Shown in pieces: positions 12,201 through 24,566 of a DNA stretch of 64,000 bases. The stretch is from Cercis canadensis (Eukaryota; Streptophyta; Magnoliopsida; Fabales; Fabaceae): NCBI GenBank assembly GCA_003255065.1, contig QAOA01000112.1, forward strand, positions 1,284,522-1,348,521, given 5' to 3'. The translations under genes were made by a program, and so were the position numbers. The notes under the pieces were generated by a model. That model was given only the letters and a program-made list of their open reading frames with translations. It was not told the DNA's origin and did not search any database. The stretch's first letter is position 1, and the number at the start of each line of letters is the position of its first letter.

Positions 12201-13528
12201 GTCTCATGGGCACTCCAATAGCCCAAATCCTTGGCACCCACCTCAAATTAGCACTCCAAACATGATGCTTTAACATGTACTATTTCCCTACTAAAAGTAA
12301 AGTTTTAGCACACAAATGTGCATGCTAATTGTTCACATAAAAAACAAAAAGCACTGATAAAAGCCATTATGGGCTTTTGTAATGAAGAAAGAGTTCTACA
12401 TACCATTAAGCCCATCATAACGAAGCCCAGGTCTCGAGCTCAATTCATCAAGTATAGGCTTAGCCCAACCCACTGCTTTGTGAGAGTGTTGGGCCTTGAG
12501 TGTTATAATTTGTTTTTGGTACCATAGCACAAAGGGGTAATGTACTAGAGTGTTATACAATCTTGTTTTTTGGTATAAATCCATATCTTGATGACCCACA
12601 AATGATTCATGATGAGTAATCAGAATCTAACATTTGCTGCCCCACGCCAAGTGCTAAATATTGATAACGACTGGAATCTAAACAACTTGCATTCAGAATC
12701 CTATTTATTTTATGAGCATATATATAAGAACCGGGAAAGAAGACGTCAAGACCCACACCAAATACATATATGTTTTTCTAATATGCGAATCCTAGTCGTA
12801 GTAGTATCATTTGTTTATAATTTTTTTGGTTAATTAAAAAGTTTAAAGTGTGAGGAAGTTATGTCATTCTATAATTAAGGTATGTTATTATAACTGTACT
12901 TACAATTTTTTTATCAAAAATAAATATTTATTTATATAATTAACTAATTAAGTGATGTTATATAAGTGGCACGTAAACCATAAAAGGAGAGATCTTCATA
13001 TTTAACTAAAAAGACACCTGATAATTTGGTTGATCCTTATCGCAGTTGGAAACTTCAGAGACGCTCGCTTTGCTATCGTTCCCATTTCATTTCATTATCC
13101 TCTTTTCAGAAATCGTGACTCGACTCTGTAAAAACTCATTCACCTGGATACTTTCGACCAACGGAGTGGAGTCGTTGAACCAACGCAACTCAGTAAACAC
13201 ATGACCAAGAAAGAAGATGAGACTCACATTGATACAACTGTAATAATATAAATTTAATCAATTATTCAATATTATAAGTAANCAATATTATGAGTAATAT
13301 TCATATAACCATATTAATCTATATCATTATTTTTAATTAATTTTTTTTACAACACATATTTTACAAATTTACTATTTTGAGACGATAAAAAATTTATTTT
13401 TGTTAGTGATAGAATATTTACATTATAATATATATTTAAAAATAAATATATTTAAATTGTTAATAATAACATCACAACTAATAAAAATAAAGACATTAAG
13501 ATTTGATCTTAATACATAATTATTTAAA
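9260..13528. other. Long AT-rich intergenic region
   Basis: I find no supportable gene. The reading frames at 11765-11986, 11987-12241, 12318-12599 and 12609-12833 have no domain, codon pattern or splice context to support them. An isolated N lies at 13282 with the same 15-base sequence on both sides (one mismatch). Confidence 0.5.
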
Positions 13529-13831
13529 TTATTTCTCTTCATGGAAAAATAGTTCTGGTATACAAGGGAGGGTCCCACAACTTTTATTCCGCCCTAAAGA
13601 CGTAGGCCACCATGTCACCGAGCGCGACTCACCAATAGTGGGTTTACTACGGTGAATTCCAGATAGACATTTCTGATACAAGCCGACGGTTGTGGACGGC
13701 CATATTGAGAACCAACGGCGTAGATTACGCAAAGGAGATGCAGAATAGTGATCGTTGAATCTTGGAGATAGTGACAGCGCCGCCAGCATGTCGCTTGACG
13801 TTTGCCGTTTTGAAAAATAGAATGGCAAGTT

Positions 13832-13950
13832 GAATTTCGGTTAATTACAACAACAAAAAATTACATAAAGGGACATTGTAGATGAATTTCGGTTAATTCA
13901 CCAGAAAAAATACAAACAAAAAAAAATTACATAAAAGGGACATTATAGAT
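13832..13950. repeat. Two-copy imperfect direct repeat
   Basis: Both units (13832-13882 and 13883-13950) begin GAATTTCGGTTAATT and end with an ATTACATAAA-rich stretch followed by GGGACATT(G/A)TAGAT. The second unit has an insertion of about 17 bases in an A-rich part. It lies just beside the GC-richer island at about 13550-13825. Confidence 0.75.
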
Positions 13951-15592
13951 AATTTACATAAATGGAGTAGTTTGTATTATAATAAGATTTGACAATAGTA
14001 AAAAAGGAAAGACACCAAATGACATGCAATCCGTCAAATGACAAATGAAAAATTATGTGTAAAACGCACCAATTCCGTCAAATGTAACTGGCGTTGTTGA
14101 TAAATTTGTAGGTCAATCTGCCACATGTCAAGACAATTCCACCAATCTCGTATAATGCAGTTTGTTCGTGATACAAGTGCAGGTACAAATTTGTACATTT
14201 AAACACTAGTTCAAAATTGTTTTTTCCCGTTTAAAAATAAATCAATTGTGCGATTACTCAAATAGATACTGTCAAATTCAATTCAAATAAGACTACTATA
14301 AATGTTGAAAATGGAGACTACTATTCACTTCACTTTGAATGTTTATGAGTCCAAATCAAGTTTTATGGTTGGTATATGACTATATGATAATAATAATAAA
14401 AAATAATAATACATTTTAAAATGAGTCAAAAACCATATATTTAAAATATTTTACACATTATAATTAATAATACTTCTTTAAAATGAAGCCACTAATTGAG
14501 TCTAAATGTTAGTTTTACAAGGTTTGAATTTTGGGTAACATTTAGGAGAATTTTTTTTGAATGCACTAATCATATGTAAAAGGTACTACATTAAGATCGA
14601 AAAACTTAATTTAAATGCACATAAATCTGAGAATACTATGATCATTGAAAAAAAAAAGATTATAGTCATAGATTTAGATATTTATTTTTCTAATATCTTT
14701 AGATAGAAAATCTAATATTGACTATTTTATAACAAAAAATTATAGTCTAATGATTTTTTGTTTGGTTACTAATGATAAAAAAAAATTGAATATTTATTAG
14801 GAGGTAAGAGATTCAAATCTCAATGTGGTTGCACAAAAAAAAATATTCAAAGAAATATTCATATAATATTATCACAATAAATTTTTACCATCATAATTAT
14901 AATTTTAAACACACAACAGCTATAGATCATGTGAATTTGTACTTTGACATATTGACTTGACTAGGTTAATTACATATGTGCCGTTATAGCAAAATATGAT
15001 ATTTTTTATACGTTTTTATATAACAGTTATAAATAAGTCTATGTTTTATTTGGGCAATATCATCGAAGTCAAATATTAAAAAAAAAATTAAATAAAGTTT
15101 ATTTTCAATAGTATTCTTTTTATTTCAGTTAATGAACATTAAATAGTAATAAACTAAAGAACACCCTTTTCATTTTGGTTGTCACTAAATAGTAATTGAA
15201 TAATCATTCTAAAAATAAAAAAAATGAGAAGTATTTGAAAATTTGCAATTTTTCCTTATATAATTTGATAGCATGACCGGAAGGGGGTGAAAAACAGTCC
15301 GGGGAACTTCTTTCCAAGTTCATTGGGCACAGGACCCTACTTTCCGGTCAAATGCCACAACCCTAAACCTAGGGTCACCCATGTTGGTAAACATTAACCA
15401 CAAGCTGCGACGTCGTTTAATTCTAAGACGGTAATTCGAACCTTTTCCTCTTGTGCTTTCCTTTCCCTGCATTTTTGTTGTTTCTCTGGGACCATTCATT
15501 CACTGCTATCGGGTGTGCTTGGGTTCTAAGCGCAGTAAAGTAAAGAACATCCCCAAAAATTTGGTCTGACGACATATGGGTTGCTCTCTTTC
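13951..15592. other. AT-rich region, then promoter of the TMEM131-like gene
   Basis: Up to about 15250 the sequence is very AT-rich and holds no gene that I can support. The stretch 15250-15592 is more GC-balanced and is probably promoter plus 5' UTR. It contains AACCCTAAAC at about 15359-15368, a telo-box-like motif common near transcription starts of plant housekeeping genes. The TSS is not resolved. Confidence 0.45.
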
Positions 15593-18500
15593 ATGGAGCT
15601 CCGGACCCTAATAATCAGAGCAACTAAGCTTCCTTCTATGTTCTGCATCCGGTATTTTTAACACTCTCCACCATTTTTAGCTTTCTTCATCATCTGTTCT
15701 GCTCTTAGTGGCTGCAAAAACTTTTTTTTTTTGTATATGTACTTTGTCATCATCGGTACCCTGTCTAAAAGTTTCTATATTCTAATAAATTTGTTACCTT
15801 TAGTCAGTTTTTGAACGTTGAGGATTTTGTTTTTTTTGGTTTTCAGTTTTGTGACTATTCTGTTACTTTCAAGCTTGGTTTGAATACAGCTTTGAAATTT
15901 TTTTTTCTTTCTCTTTTCATTTTTTTGTTGTTGGGGAGAGAGAAGGGGATGTTGTAAGATGGTCTATCACTGTTTTTAGTTGACCGTGGGGTGTGGGTGA
16001 TTTGGACTTGCGCTGATGATTCTGGGTAGCTAAAACGCTCTGTTTAAGGAAGTGATTGAGTTTTTGCTATTTGTTTTGGTTGATCAAGTGTTTTGGGAAT
16101 GTTAGATGATTGGTTCCTGCATGTGGTCTGGTAATTAATTAACATTTTAACTTATAACAGTGGGGATAGGGACTCACAAGTCTACTGAATTCCAGCATGC
16201 AAACTTAAATTATAGAATGGCTATGTCTTTTATACGTTTTTGTGTATGTAGTTTGCTATCTAACGTGAAGCACATAAAGTTCGTGTAAAGAATAAATTTA
16301 GTTATTTTAATAGTGAATGCTACAAGCTGTAACTGCATTTGATTAATCTTTGAGGATATAACCATGTCAAACATGCTCTTTGTTCTACCTTTCTATTGTT
16401 ATTTTATATTTATAATGCTTTGGGTTGTTAATTGTTATACCGTATGCATAAGTATCCTTTTATCCCAAAGACATAGTAATTTTTTTTTTTTCAATTGAAT
16501 ATTTTTTTTATCTTATCTGGCTGCTAAACTGAAAAGAAACCAGAGTATGATAATTGGAAAAAATTAGGCTGATTTTCATTTTGTAATCCTACTTTATTTA
16601 TTTATTTACTTTTTATAATGTAGTCTCCAGACCAAAGGAGTTGTGCTGTAATTGTTTGCATACTAATTTACGTATACAGTTTCTGTTCAGTGAAAAAGTT
16701 CTTACGTGTTTGTGGTTCAAATAGGGGGTCCTTTCACCCACTCGAAGCTTTCAATTGTTTTGTGGTTCTGTCATGCATCTTCTTTTGTGTTGCTGCGTAT
16801 GGAACATGCTCTATAAATGGGATGCAAAATCCACCAGAATATGATGCTTGTGCGCCTTTTGGGAACAACTACAATTTGGGTTTTTCAGATACCATTGTTA
16901 GGGACACTAGCTTTGGCTATGGAGCTCCAACTACCCACAACAGTTTTGAGAGTGTGTGTCCAAATTCTCATGCATTCTGCTTTCCTTCGACGTTATCTGG
17001 ATTTTCTTATAAAGAGAAAAACCCAAAGGCAACTTCTCTAGAAAATTCTGGCAGTCAGTTCAATGGTCCATTTTGTGTAGAATTAACTCAAGATAGCAGG
17101 CAGGCAGGTAACAAAAGCTGGTCATCTGACTATGGTATGTTTAAGTTAATTAATGGACAGGTTGTTTCGTGTTCTTTGAACTCCAAAGAAGGAATTAATG
17201 ATTTACCATCTCTTCAAACTGAGGGTGCCAATAAGGATGATCTTTCTTCCTGTGGAGGCTGTTTGCTTAGGCAGGGGACAATACATTCTTGGCCAAAGAA
17301 CTCTGAGGTGTTGGAATCAAGTTCCATTGATGGCTCTTTCTCACCCAGTATAAGAATTAGCCCTACTGTACTGGACTGGGGACACAAATATTTGTATTCT
17401 CCTTCAGTAGGTTTCTTAACTGTTTCAAATACTTGCAACAACAGCATATTACACCTTTATGAGCCATTCAGCACTGACTCACAGTTCTACCCTTGCAACT
17501 TCAGTGCGGTTTCACTAGGACCTGGTGAATCAACTTTAATTTGTTTTGTTTTCTTTCCTAGATGGCTGGGCTTGTCATCAGCTCACTTGATTTTGCAGAC
17601 AAGTTCTGGTGGATTTTTAATTGAGGCTAAAGGATATGCTACTGAATCACCCTTTGGAATTCAGCCCTTACTAGGTCTGGAAATTTCTCCTGGTGGAAAG
17701 TTGAGCAAAAATTTTTCATTGTTCAATCCCTTTGATGAAACCCTTTATGTGGAGGAAATAACTGCTTGGATATCAGTTTCATTAGGGCATAGTTTTGTTG
17801 AAACTGAAGCAATCTGTAGTATAAAAAATTTTCAGGTTTTTGACAACCTTTTCTTTCCAACTATCAAGGACAGGTTAGTTGTGAAGAGTGACCAAGTTGG
17901 TTCACCAATAGTTGCAATTAGGCCCCACAGGAATTGGGAGATTGGTCCTCATAGCTCTGAAACTCTCATAGAGATAGATATTTCAGTGGGATTTGAGGGG
18001 AAAATTTTTGGTGCATTTTGTTTGCATTTGCTGAGGTCTTCGCAAGACAAGTCTGATACTATTATGGTTCCTATTGAAGCTGAAGTGGATATCAATTCTC
18101 CCTCTGAAAAAGTTGGTATATTTGTTTCAGCAACTCTTGAGGGTCTAGCTGCATGTGATGGTGGTGAAACTGTTATTATTATCTCTGTAAGAAATGACGC
18201 CTCTTACGTTTTAAGCTTTGTTAAAGTCATAGAAGTTGCTGAAGCTGAGGTTTTCCATGTCAAATACATGGAAGGCTTACTACTTTTCCCCAGCACTGTT
18301 ACTCAAGTTGCTGTTATTTATTGTAGTCAGCTGCACATTGGATTACATGATTTGCCACCTGAGGTGTCCAACTTGCAAGAAAACTACAAACTTCTTATAC
18401 TTACAAATGATTCAACTAGTCCCCAGATTGAAATTCCATGTGCGGACATACTATTTATGTGTTTTGGACATCAAAATCTTTCATCTGTTGGATTAGAAGA

Positions 18501-21128
18501 GAAGTCTAAATACTCTGAATCAGGCAATATTAGGGCAGGATATGTGGGCAGAAGTATGCAATTGTCACCACAGGTCATGGTACGCAACTATACCCCCCTC
18601 TGTCCTTGTTTATATTTTAACATAATTGTTGATGAATTATTTTCAATATTGGTATTCAAGCTTTAGATTATAGTCTCATGAATACAAGATTGATAAAATA
18701 AACAAGATCATGTATAGTCATCTATATTGCGTTGTTTTTCATACAAATAGACAGTGGAAACTTGTACGATGTGTAGCAATTGTCCTGCAGGATCCTGTGA
18801 GGATCTTCTTCCATATGAGTTTACATTTTGTATCATTATCTTGTAATTTTTTTTTTTTTTTCGTATTATTGTTGTCTTGCCACTTCTACTGCCTTGTCCT
18901 AAAGAAAAATAGAAAGAACTTCATAATCATCTTTCTTGCTTTGTTACTTGTGGTTCAGGATTTTACTGTATATGTTTATATGGCCACTACGGCCTACACA
19001 CAGTGGAAGAATCCACATCAGTTTTCTTTGTAGTTAGATTTATTTATTTTGCCCCTAGTTTATGTTATTACTTGTACTTGTTTTCCTGATAATCATAATA
19101 ATGAAAATTTTCTGTGATTTGTATCTGAAGGTTGTAGAGACAGCAGAGATTGATGAATTGGTGCTTGGAAACTGGGTGTCTCAAGGAACCACTAGTGGCA
19201 TGTCTGTGCTTGAAGACCATGAGGTGCTTTTTCCAATGATTCAAGTTGGAAGTTATGTCTCTAGGTGGATCACTGTCAAGAATCCCAGCCAGCATCCAGT
19301 TATAATGCAGCTTATCTTGAACTTGGGAGAAATAATAGATGAATGCAGGGGTCCAGATGACTTGGTACCCCCGTCTTCATCCAATAGTTTGGTTCTAGAT
19401 GAATCTATTACTCCAAAAAAATATGGATTCTCAGTACCAGAGAGTGCACTAACAGAGGCTTATGTGCACCCTTATGATCGTGTATCATTTGGGCCAATAA
19501 TCTTTTATCCATCAAATCGATGTCAGTGGAGTGGTTCAGCCTTAATAAGGAACAATCTTTCTGGTGTTGAGTGGCTATCGTTAAGGGGATTTGGAGGGTC
19601 ACTTTCCCTAGTCTTGCTTGAGAGGTCTGAGCTTGTTCAGAGTGTAGAATTTGATCTTAACATGCCCAGGTCCCTCAATTTCTCTCTTCCACATGCCTTA
19701 CTTCACATGAAAGAGATGACTTCTGCCTGTTCACAGCAGTCAGTGAAAGAGCTCTATGCTAAGAACACCGGAGACTTGCCACTGGAGGTGATAGGAATAA
19801 GAATTTCTGGGAGGGAATGTGGGTTGGATGGTTTTGTGGTTCATTCTTGTAGAGGTTTTGCTCTCAAACCTGGGGAGTCAGCAAAGCTTCGAATATCATA
19901 CCAGACTGATTTTTCTGCAGCCATGGTACATCGAGATCTTGAACTTGCCTTGGCTACTGGTATATTTCTGATGCCCATGAAGGCTAGTTTTCCTTATGAT
20001 ATGCTAAGTATCTGTAAGAAATCCATGCTTTGGATGCGACTGAAAAAATCCTTTGTTGGATTCCTTCTTGTTGCATCCTTAATCTTTCTGGTATTCTGCT
20101 ACATTTTTCCTCAAACAATTGCATCGGGCTCTGTGGATTACTCGTGCAAGAGTGACACCATAAAAAGTGCTGCGAAAGCCTCTTCAGTGCATCATGAACA
20201 AAGAAAGATTAACTTACCTATGTCGAGTAAGATGGATAATCTGTTTTGCTCAGTTGGAGATGACACAGCCTCGACAATGCAGGCCTCTTGTGGTAGATAT
20301 TCTGAACAGGCTCAACATTTGATGCCTACTCCAGAAAACCATAAACAGACTAATCATTTATTGCATACTCCAAATGAAAAAGATTTGTCATCCTCAGCAG
20401 ATCAGAGCTCGGATTCACTGGAAGCATCCCAAGTGGGTCACCTCATGATCAAAACTGGAAAAGAAAGGGGAAGAAGGAGAAGGAAGAGAAAGGGTCTTGC
20501 TGCAAAACTAACAGCATTGTCTGAAGTTTCAAGTAGTCAAAGTGGGAATTCTACACCCTCATCTCCCATGTCTCCGATCACCTCTGCAACATCAAAATGT
20601 AACTGGCCATTGTCTTCTGATGTGGAGCAAGCCCCAGAGAGTCGTACATTAGTTACTCCAGTGGCTCTGAAACATTTTGACAAGAGTCAAGCTTCAGTTT
20701 CTGCTGCTAAGACAAATAAATTGGAGCCTGAGATTCCCGTGAAGTGCTGCACTAACAATCTGTCTTTTTATCCTCAAGGGTTGCATTCTGCTCCTAAAGC
20801 TGTTGAGATGCCTTCTACTTGCTTGCCAGGTGGGCCTTCTTCAGATGCGTTGCGCCATGTTTCATTCTTGGCGTCAACATCTAGTGTTGCCCCTCATGCT
20901 CGAGCTCCTGGATCCAAACTTGGAAACCAAAATACCATTGAAGCACATGAGGCAAGACCTGCAGATGAGTATGCCTATGATATTTGGGGTAACCATTTTT
21001 CTGGGATTCATTTAGCAGTTGGATCAAAAAATGTTACTTGCATGATGTCTACTCCTGCAGAAAACAAGTTTGACAGCTTCTTTGTAGGGGGTCCGCAAAC
21101 CCTCGTGACAAATTCTCAGCAAGGCTAA
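15593..21128 (+). CDS. TMEM131-like transmembrane protein, 3 exons, 1316 aa
   Basis: Exons by my reading are 15593-15651, 16680-18573 and 19131-21128 (3951 nt). The short first exon (MELRTLIIRATKLPSMFCI) was chosen because its GT donor joins the AG at 16678-16679 in phase, with a TACTAAT branch-like site upstream; a start inside exon 2 is the alternative. A hydrophobic segment at residues 44-62 looks like a signal anchor. A long lumenal region follows, with a TMEM131-type N-terminal domain near residues 215-330 (...SPTVLDWGHKYLYSPSVGFL...). A second membrane segment lies at about residues 959-980. The roughly 330-aa tail is Ser-rich, presumably cytosolic, with a strongly basic RGRRRRKRKG patch. 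Animal TMEM131 helps recruit cargo such as procollagen for ER export; the plant role is not established. The exon 2 donor (CAG/GTCATG at 18573) is somewhat weak, and ATG/GTACGC six bases on is possible. Confidence 0.88.
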
Positions 21129-24100
21129 TAATAAGTTTAAAAGAAATTATATCACATTTTCTTTCCCTCCCCACTCCTAATCTCTGTTAGCGTGTCAGCA
21201 AAAATAAAGAAAAAAGAAACGGTCTCATGAATAGATTAAACATCATGCACTAACACGCTATGCGCATGGGCTAACAATTTGTTTAACCAGTAAATCTGAT
21301 TGATGTGCAATAACTAATTTTTATTCATTAAATTTTTGGACAGAATCAATTACTGATATAGTATGATAAATCCGGTAATTTTGGGCGACGGCCGAAGAGT
21401 ACTGGATTTATTTTTTGTTTTTTATTCCAGTTAGCGTGATGATAGTGGTGGGCCCGTCCTCTGTTTTGAGGATCTGGGTTGTTTTGGGCCTTACTGACTG
21501 GACTTTGTGGGCCAAATTTTTGTCCATCTGGGCGCTTCTATTTTTCCCAGTCTAGTCTTTGTGTACATTTATTTCATTTAGTTTTTTTTTTTTTTATATG
21601 AAAATGAGGTCAAAATTATATTATATAAAGTTCTTACAACTATTTTTTTTTTTTTATATATTACTGTGGAAAGGAGGTTTTTCTTTTTTGCATCTAATTT
21701 TTATTTCTCTTGAAAACTTGTGTAGTTACAACTTATACCAACACTCCAACGTGTGTCAAGACTTATTTTAAAGGATCAAAGTGACATATATATCACTAGT
21801 TCTTAATCAATTTTAAATAGGATGAAAGAAAATGAATTGACATCCGATATGTGGATGTGAATTCTCAGACTGATTAAAAAAAGAAAATGAGCTTAAATTT
21901 TGTTATTGTTTCTGAAGAGAGAGGGACAGAAAGAAATATTAAAATTTGATGCTCCGAGAATTGGAAGCCTATTAAAGCTTTAAGTTCAAGATATTTTACT
22001 ACTTGTGAATAGAATAAAAGCAGTAACTTCGACAGTAATTAAGTCTCTGCGTGCTGTTACTCAATGTCATTAAAAGTGAAGGACAGATGAAGATAAAAAA
22101 GTCTTTCACAGCATGCAGGGTGATGGAGACGATAGAGAAATGAGCATGCACTTATGCTCACAGTGAACCATAGCCAAACAATAAATGTTCATCAAAGCCT
22201 AGCAAAGCAGTCTCGGGACCATTTACAATCGCAGCATGGCCATATGCACTAGACGTTGACCTCTGCCAGCAGCAAAACAACATCATATCCAAAATTTGCA
22301 ATTGTACTCTTGTAGAGGTGTTATAACATCTTTGTTGGTTTTTATTTAGAAACTAACTTGTGTATGGCTGAGGATGTCTGTTTCTTTAGTTTTAGTTAAT
22401 CCGTTGAAGCATTGTTACTTGTCCAGAAAACAAGAAAGCTACTATTCAGCCTAGTTGGTCCTTCTTCAGTTAGAAGTGGTCCAAATCATATTTCTATCTA
22501 TGACCATTTTTCACAGCACATAGGATTACGACTTGTGCTCTCATAATGTAATGCTAACAACTAACAAGATTTACCTAAGTGAAAAGTTCAGAGTAGAGAA
22601 ACCTAAGAGAAGACGTTGAGTTGAAGATAGCGTATTAACAGAAATGGTAAATGGTAAAGTACATGTGGTGATTTGTTCCTGCTAACTACTAGTTAACATC
22701 CCTAATAATTTTGATTGTTGGTTTGAAACATAAGATATTCTCAATGAAACTTATATATATATATATATATTTTTTTCTCATTNTTCTCATTTTCACTACT
22801 TTGGACTCAGGATTCTGTCCACAAAAAATGAAAATTAAGCTGAATTGGATCAAGTTATTGGGCAGAACTGTGGCCACTGACAATTGTCACACAAAAGCTG
22901 GTTTCGGTGTGACACCAACAATGGTTTTAGGCTTTTAGCTCTCATTATTCTGTGTTGCGAAGGTTGAGCATAACAAGCCACGTTGACATGCCGTCCTCAA
23001 TGGTTGCTCTTTGGATCGCGAGCAAAGATTAAGATAACAATTTCTGTCGGCAAAGATGTTGCAACCCCATCACAAATCGAAGCAAGGGAGATAAAAAACC
23101 CACGACCATACAGAATATGAGCAATGCATTAGCATGGGATTAGTGAAGCTTTTTTGCATGTGATCGGGAAAGTTAAATTTTAACAAGGATACATAACATG
23201 ATGGAACGATCCAAGAAGTTTCTATCTCGTTGGGGGCACTAAAAGTTTTGAGACATTGAAATGTGATATTTCTCATTGAAACTTACTTTGGTGTTTAGTA
23301 TCTAAAACCGTAGTTTTGGTGTGATTGGACTGAATATAGAAAGTTTGAGATATTTTAAGGGGCAAAGACATGTTGCCTCAAAATCACAAATCAGGTCCCA
23401 AAAGAGGTGAATCTAAGAAATGAGTGGGAGTTATTGGATTAGTGAACCTTTTATGCATGTGGCTGTGTCTTTGCCCTTTTTTCACGAAATGCGACAGCGA
23501 ACTTCGTCGTTACACTTTATGCTTTTGGATCACCTTACGGCCTCAACTCAACTCATGATATCTCATCTCATCAGTCACTATGCCAATGAGCCCAAAATTT
23601 TATGGAGGCCACTTTGTGCACTCACCGTCACCATCCATGCAAGGAAGGGGACCACTCCACAACGGCACAAAACCACAGCTTATATCTGTTGCCTTGCCTG
23701 TGTATTGGATTTTATAGAAAAAACCTACACTGCAAAAGGGCCTACTATTAACGGTGATCAAAATTGAGACTGAATTAATGTATTTGAAGCAAGAGTTTGA
23801 GCAAGGAAAAAGATTGTACTTGTTTTTCTTTGATAGCAAATCTTCACATCATATTATATGTATTTGCGGCGTTGGATGAGTCTAAAGATAGAATGATGGT
23901 AAATTTAATGTGAATTTATTTAAATTCACAAACCTTTGGATAAAACATATGAGGACGATATGCTTAGCCTTAGAAATAGAATCTTCTATATCTCAAAAAT
24001 GTCACCAATAATGACTTAATTTGCAAGTTAATTAAATGTAGGAACAGCCTTCAATTGAAGATGATGACACGGACATAAAGTTATATGGTCCCCGGATTAA

Positions 24101-24150
24101 TTGTCAACCTTCTAAATTGAACCTTAGATGAGCCTTTGTTGTATGTGTTG

Positions 24151-24171
24151 CTACTACTACTACTACTACTA
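24151..24171. repeat. (CTA)7 microsatellite
   Basis: Seven uninterrupted CTA units. Confidence 0.95.
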
Positions 24172-24527
24172 TACCACACCCAATACCCAATATATACACA
24201 ATACATATATTGAAATCTCAACCACAGATCAACAAACCATCTTCATCTTTTTTCCCCTTTTGATATGCTTGAACAAGGAAAAACCAATATTTTTTCTAAT
24301 TGATATATAAAAAAAAGTTATCAATGTTGCTTAAGTAGAATTATACTTAGTTCTGGAAAAATAAGGGGAAAATAAAATGAATGGCGCCAATAAGGTACGT
24401 GTTTGATGTAAGGCCAAGGGCCAGGCGAAATGATTTCAGTGGCGTGACGCATGGCTGCAAATTTCATTTTCATAGCACAGCCTTTTGATGTGTGAAATGA
24501 ATATAAGGATTGGATGTTCCCCACGGT

Positions 24528-24531
<4 letters not shown>

Positions 24532-24560
<29 letters not shown>
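24532..24560. repeat. (AT)n microsatellite
   Basis: An uninterrupted alternating A/T run of about 29 bases. It supplies an artificial Tyr-Ile repeat to a minus-strand frame that I do not accept as a gene. Confidence 0.95.

Positions 24561-24566
<6 letters not shown>

Noticed and set aside
15274..15348. Short inverted repeat GACCGGAA ... TTCCGGTC
   Set aside because: The eight-base arms separated by about 60 bases are too weak to call a terminator, operator or element.
18574..19130. Open frames at 18574-18666 and 18710-19130 as extra TMEM131-like coding exons
   Set aside because: They are intron: donor at 18573 and acceptor at 19130 join in phase 0 and give the family sequence VVETAEIDELVLGNW; the translation between is T-rich nonsense.
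23420..23767. 115-codon plus-strand open frame
   Set aside because: No family motif and no ATG-context or flanking-gene evidence; composition looks random.
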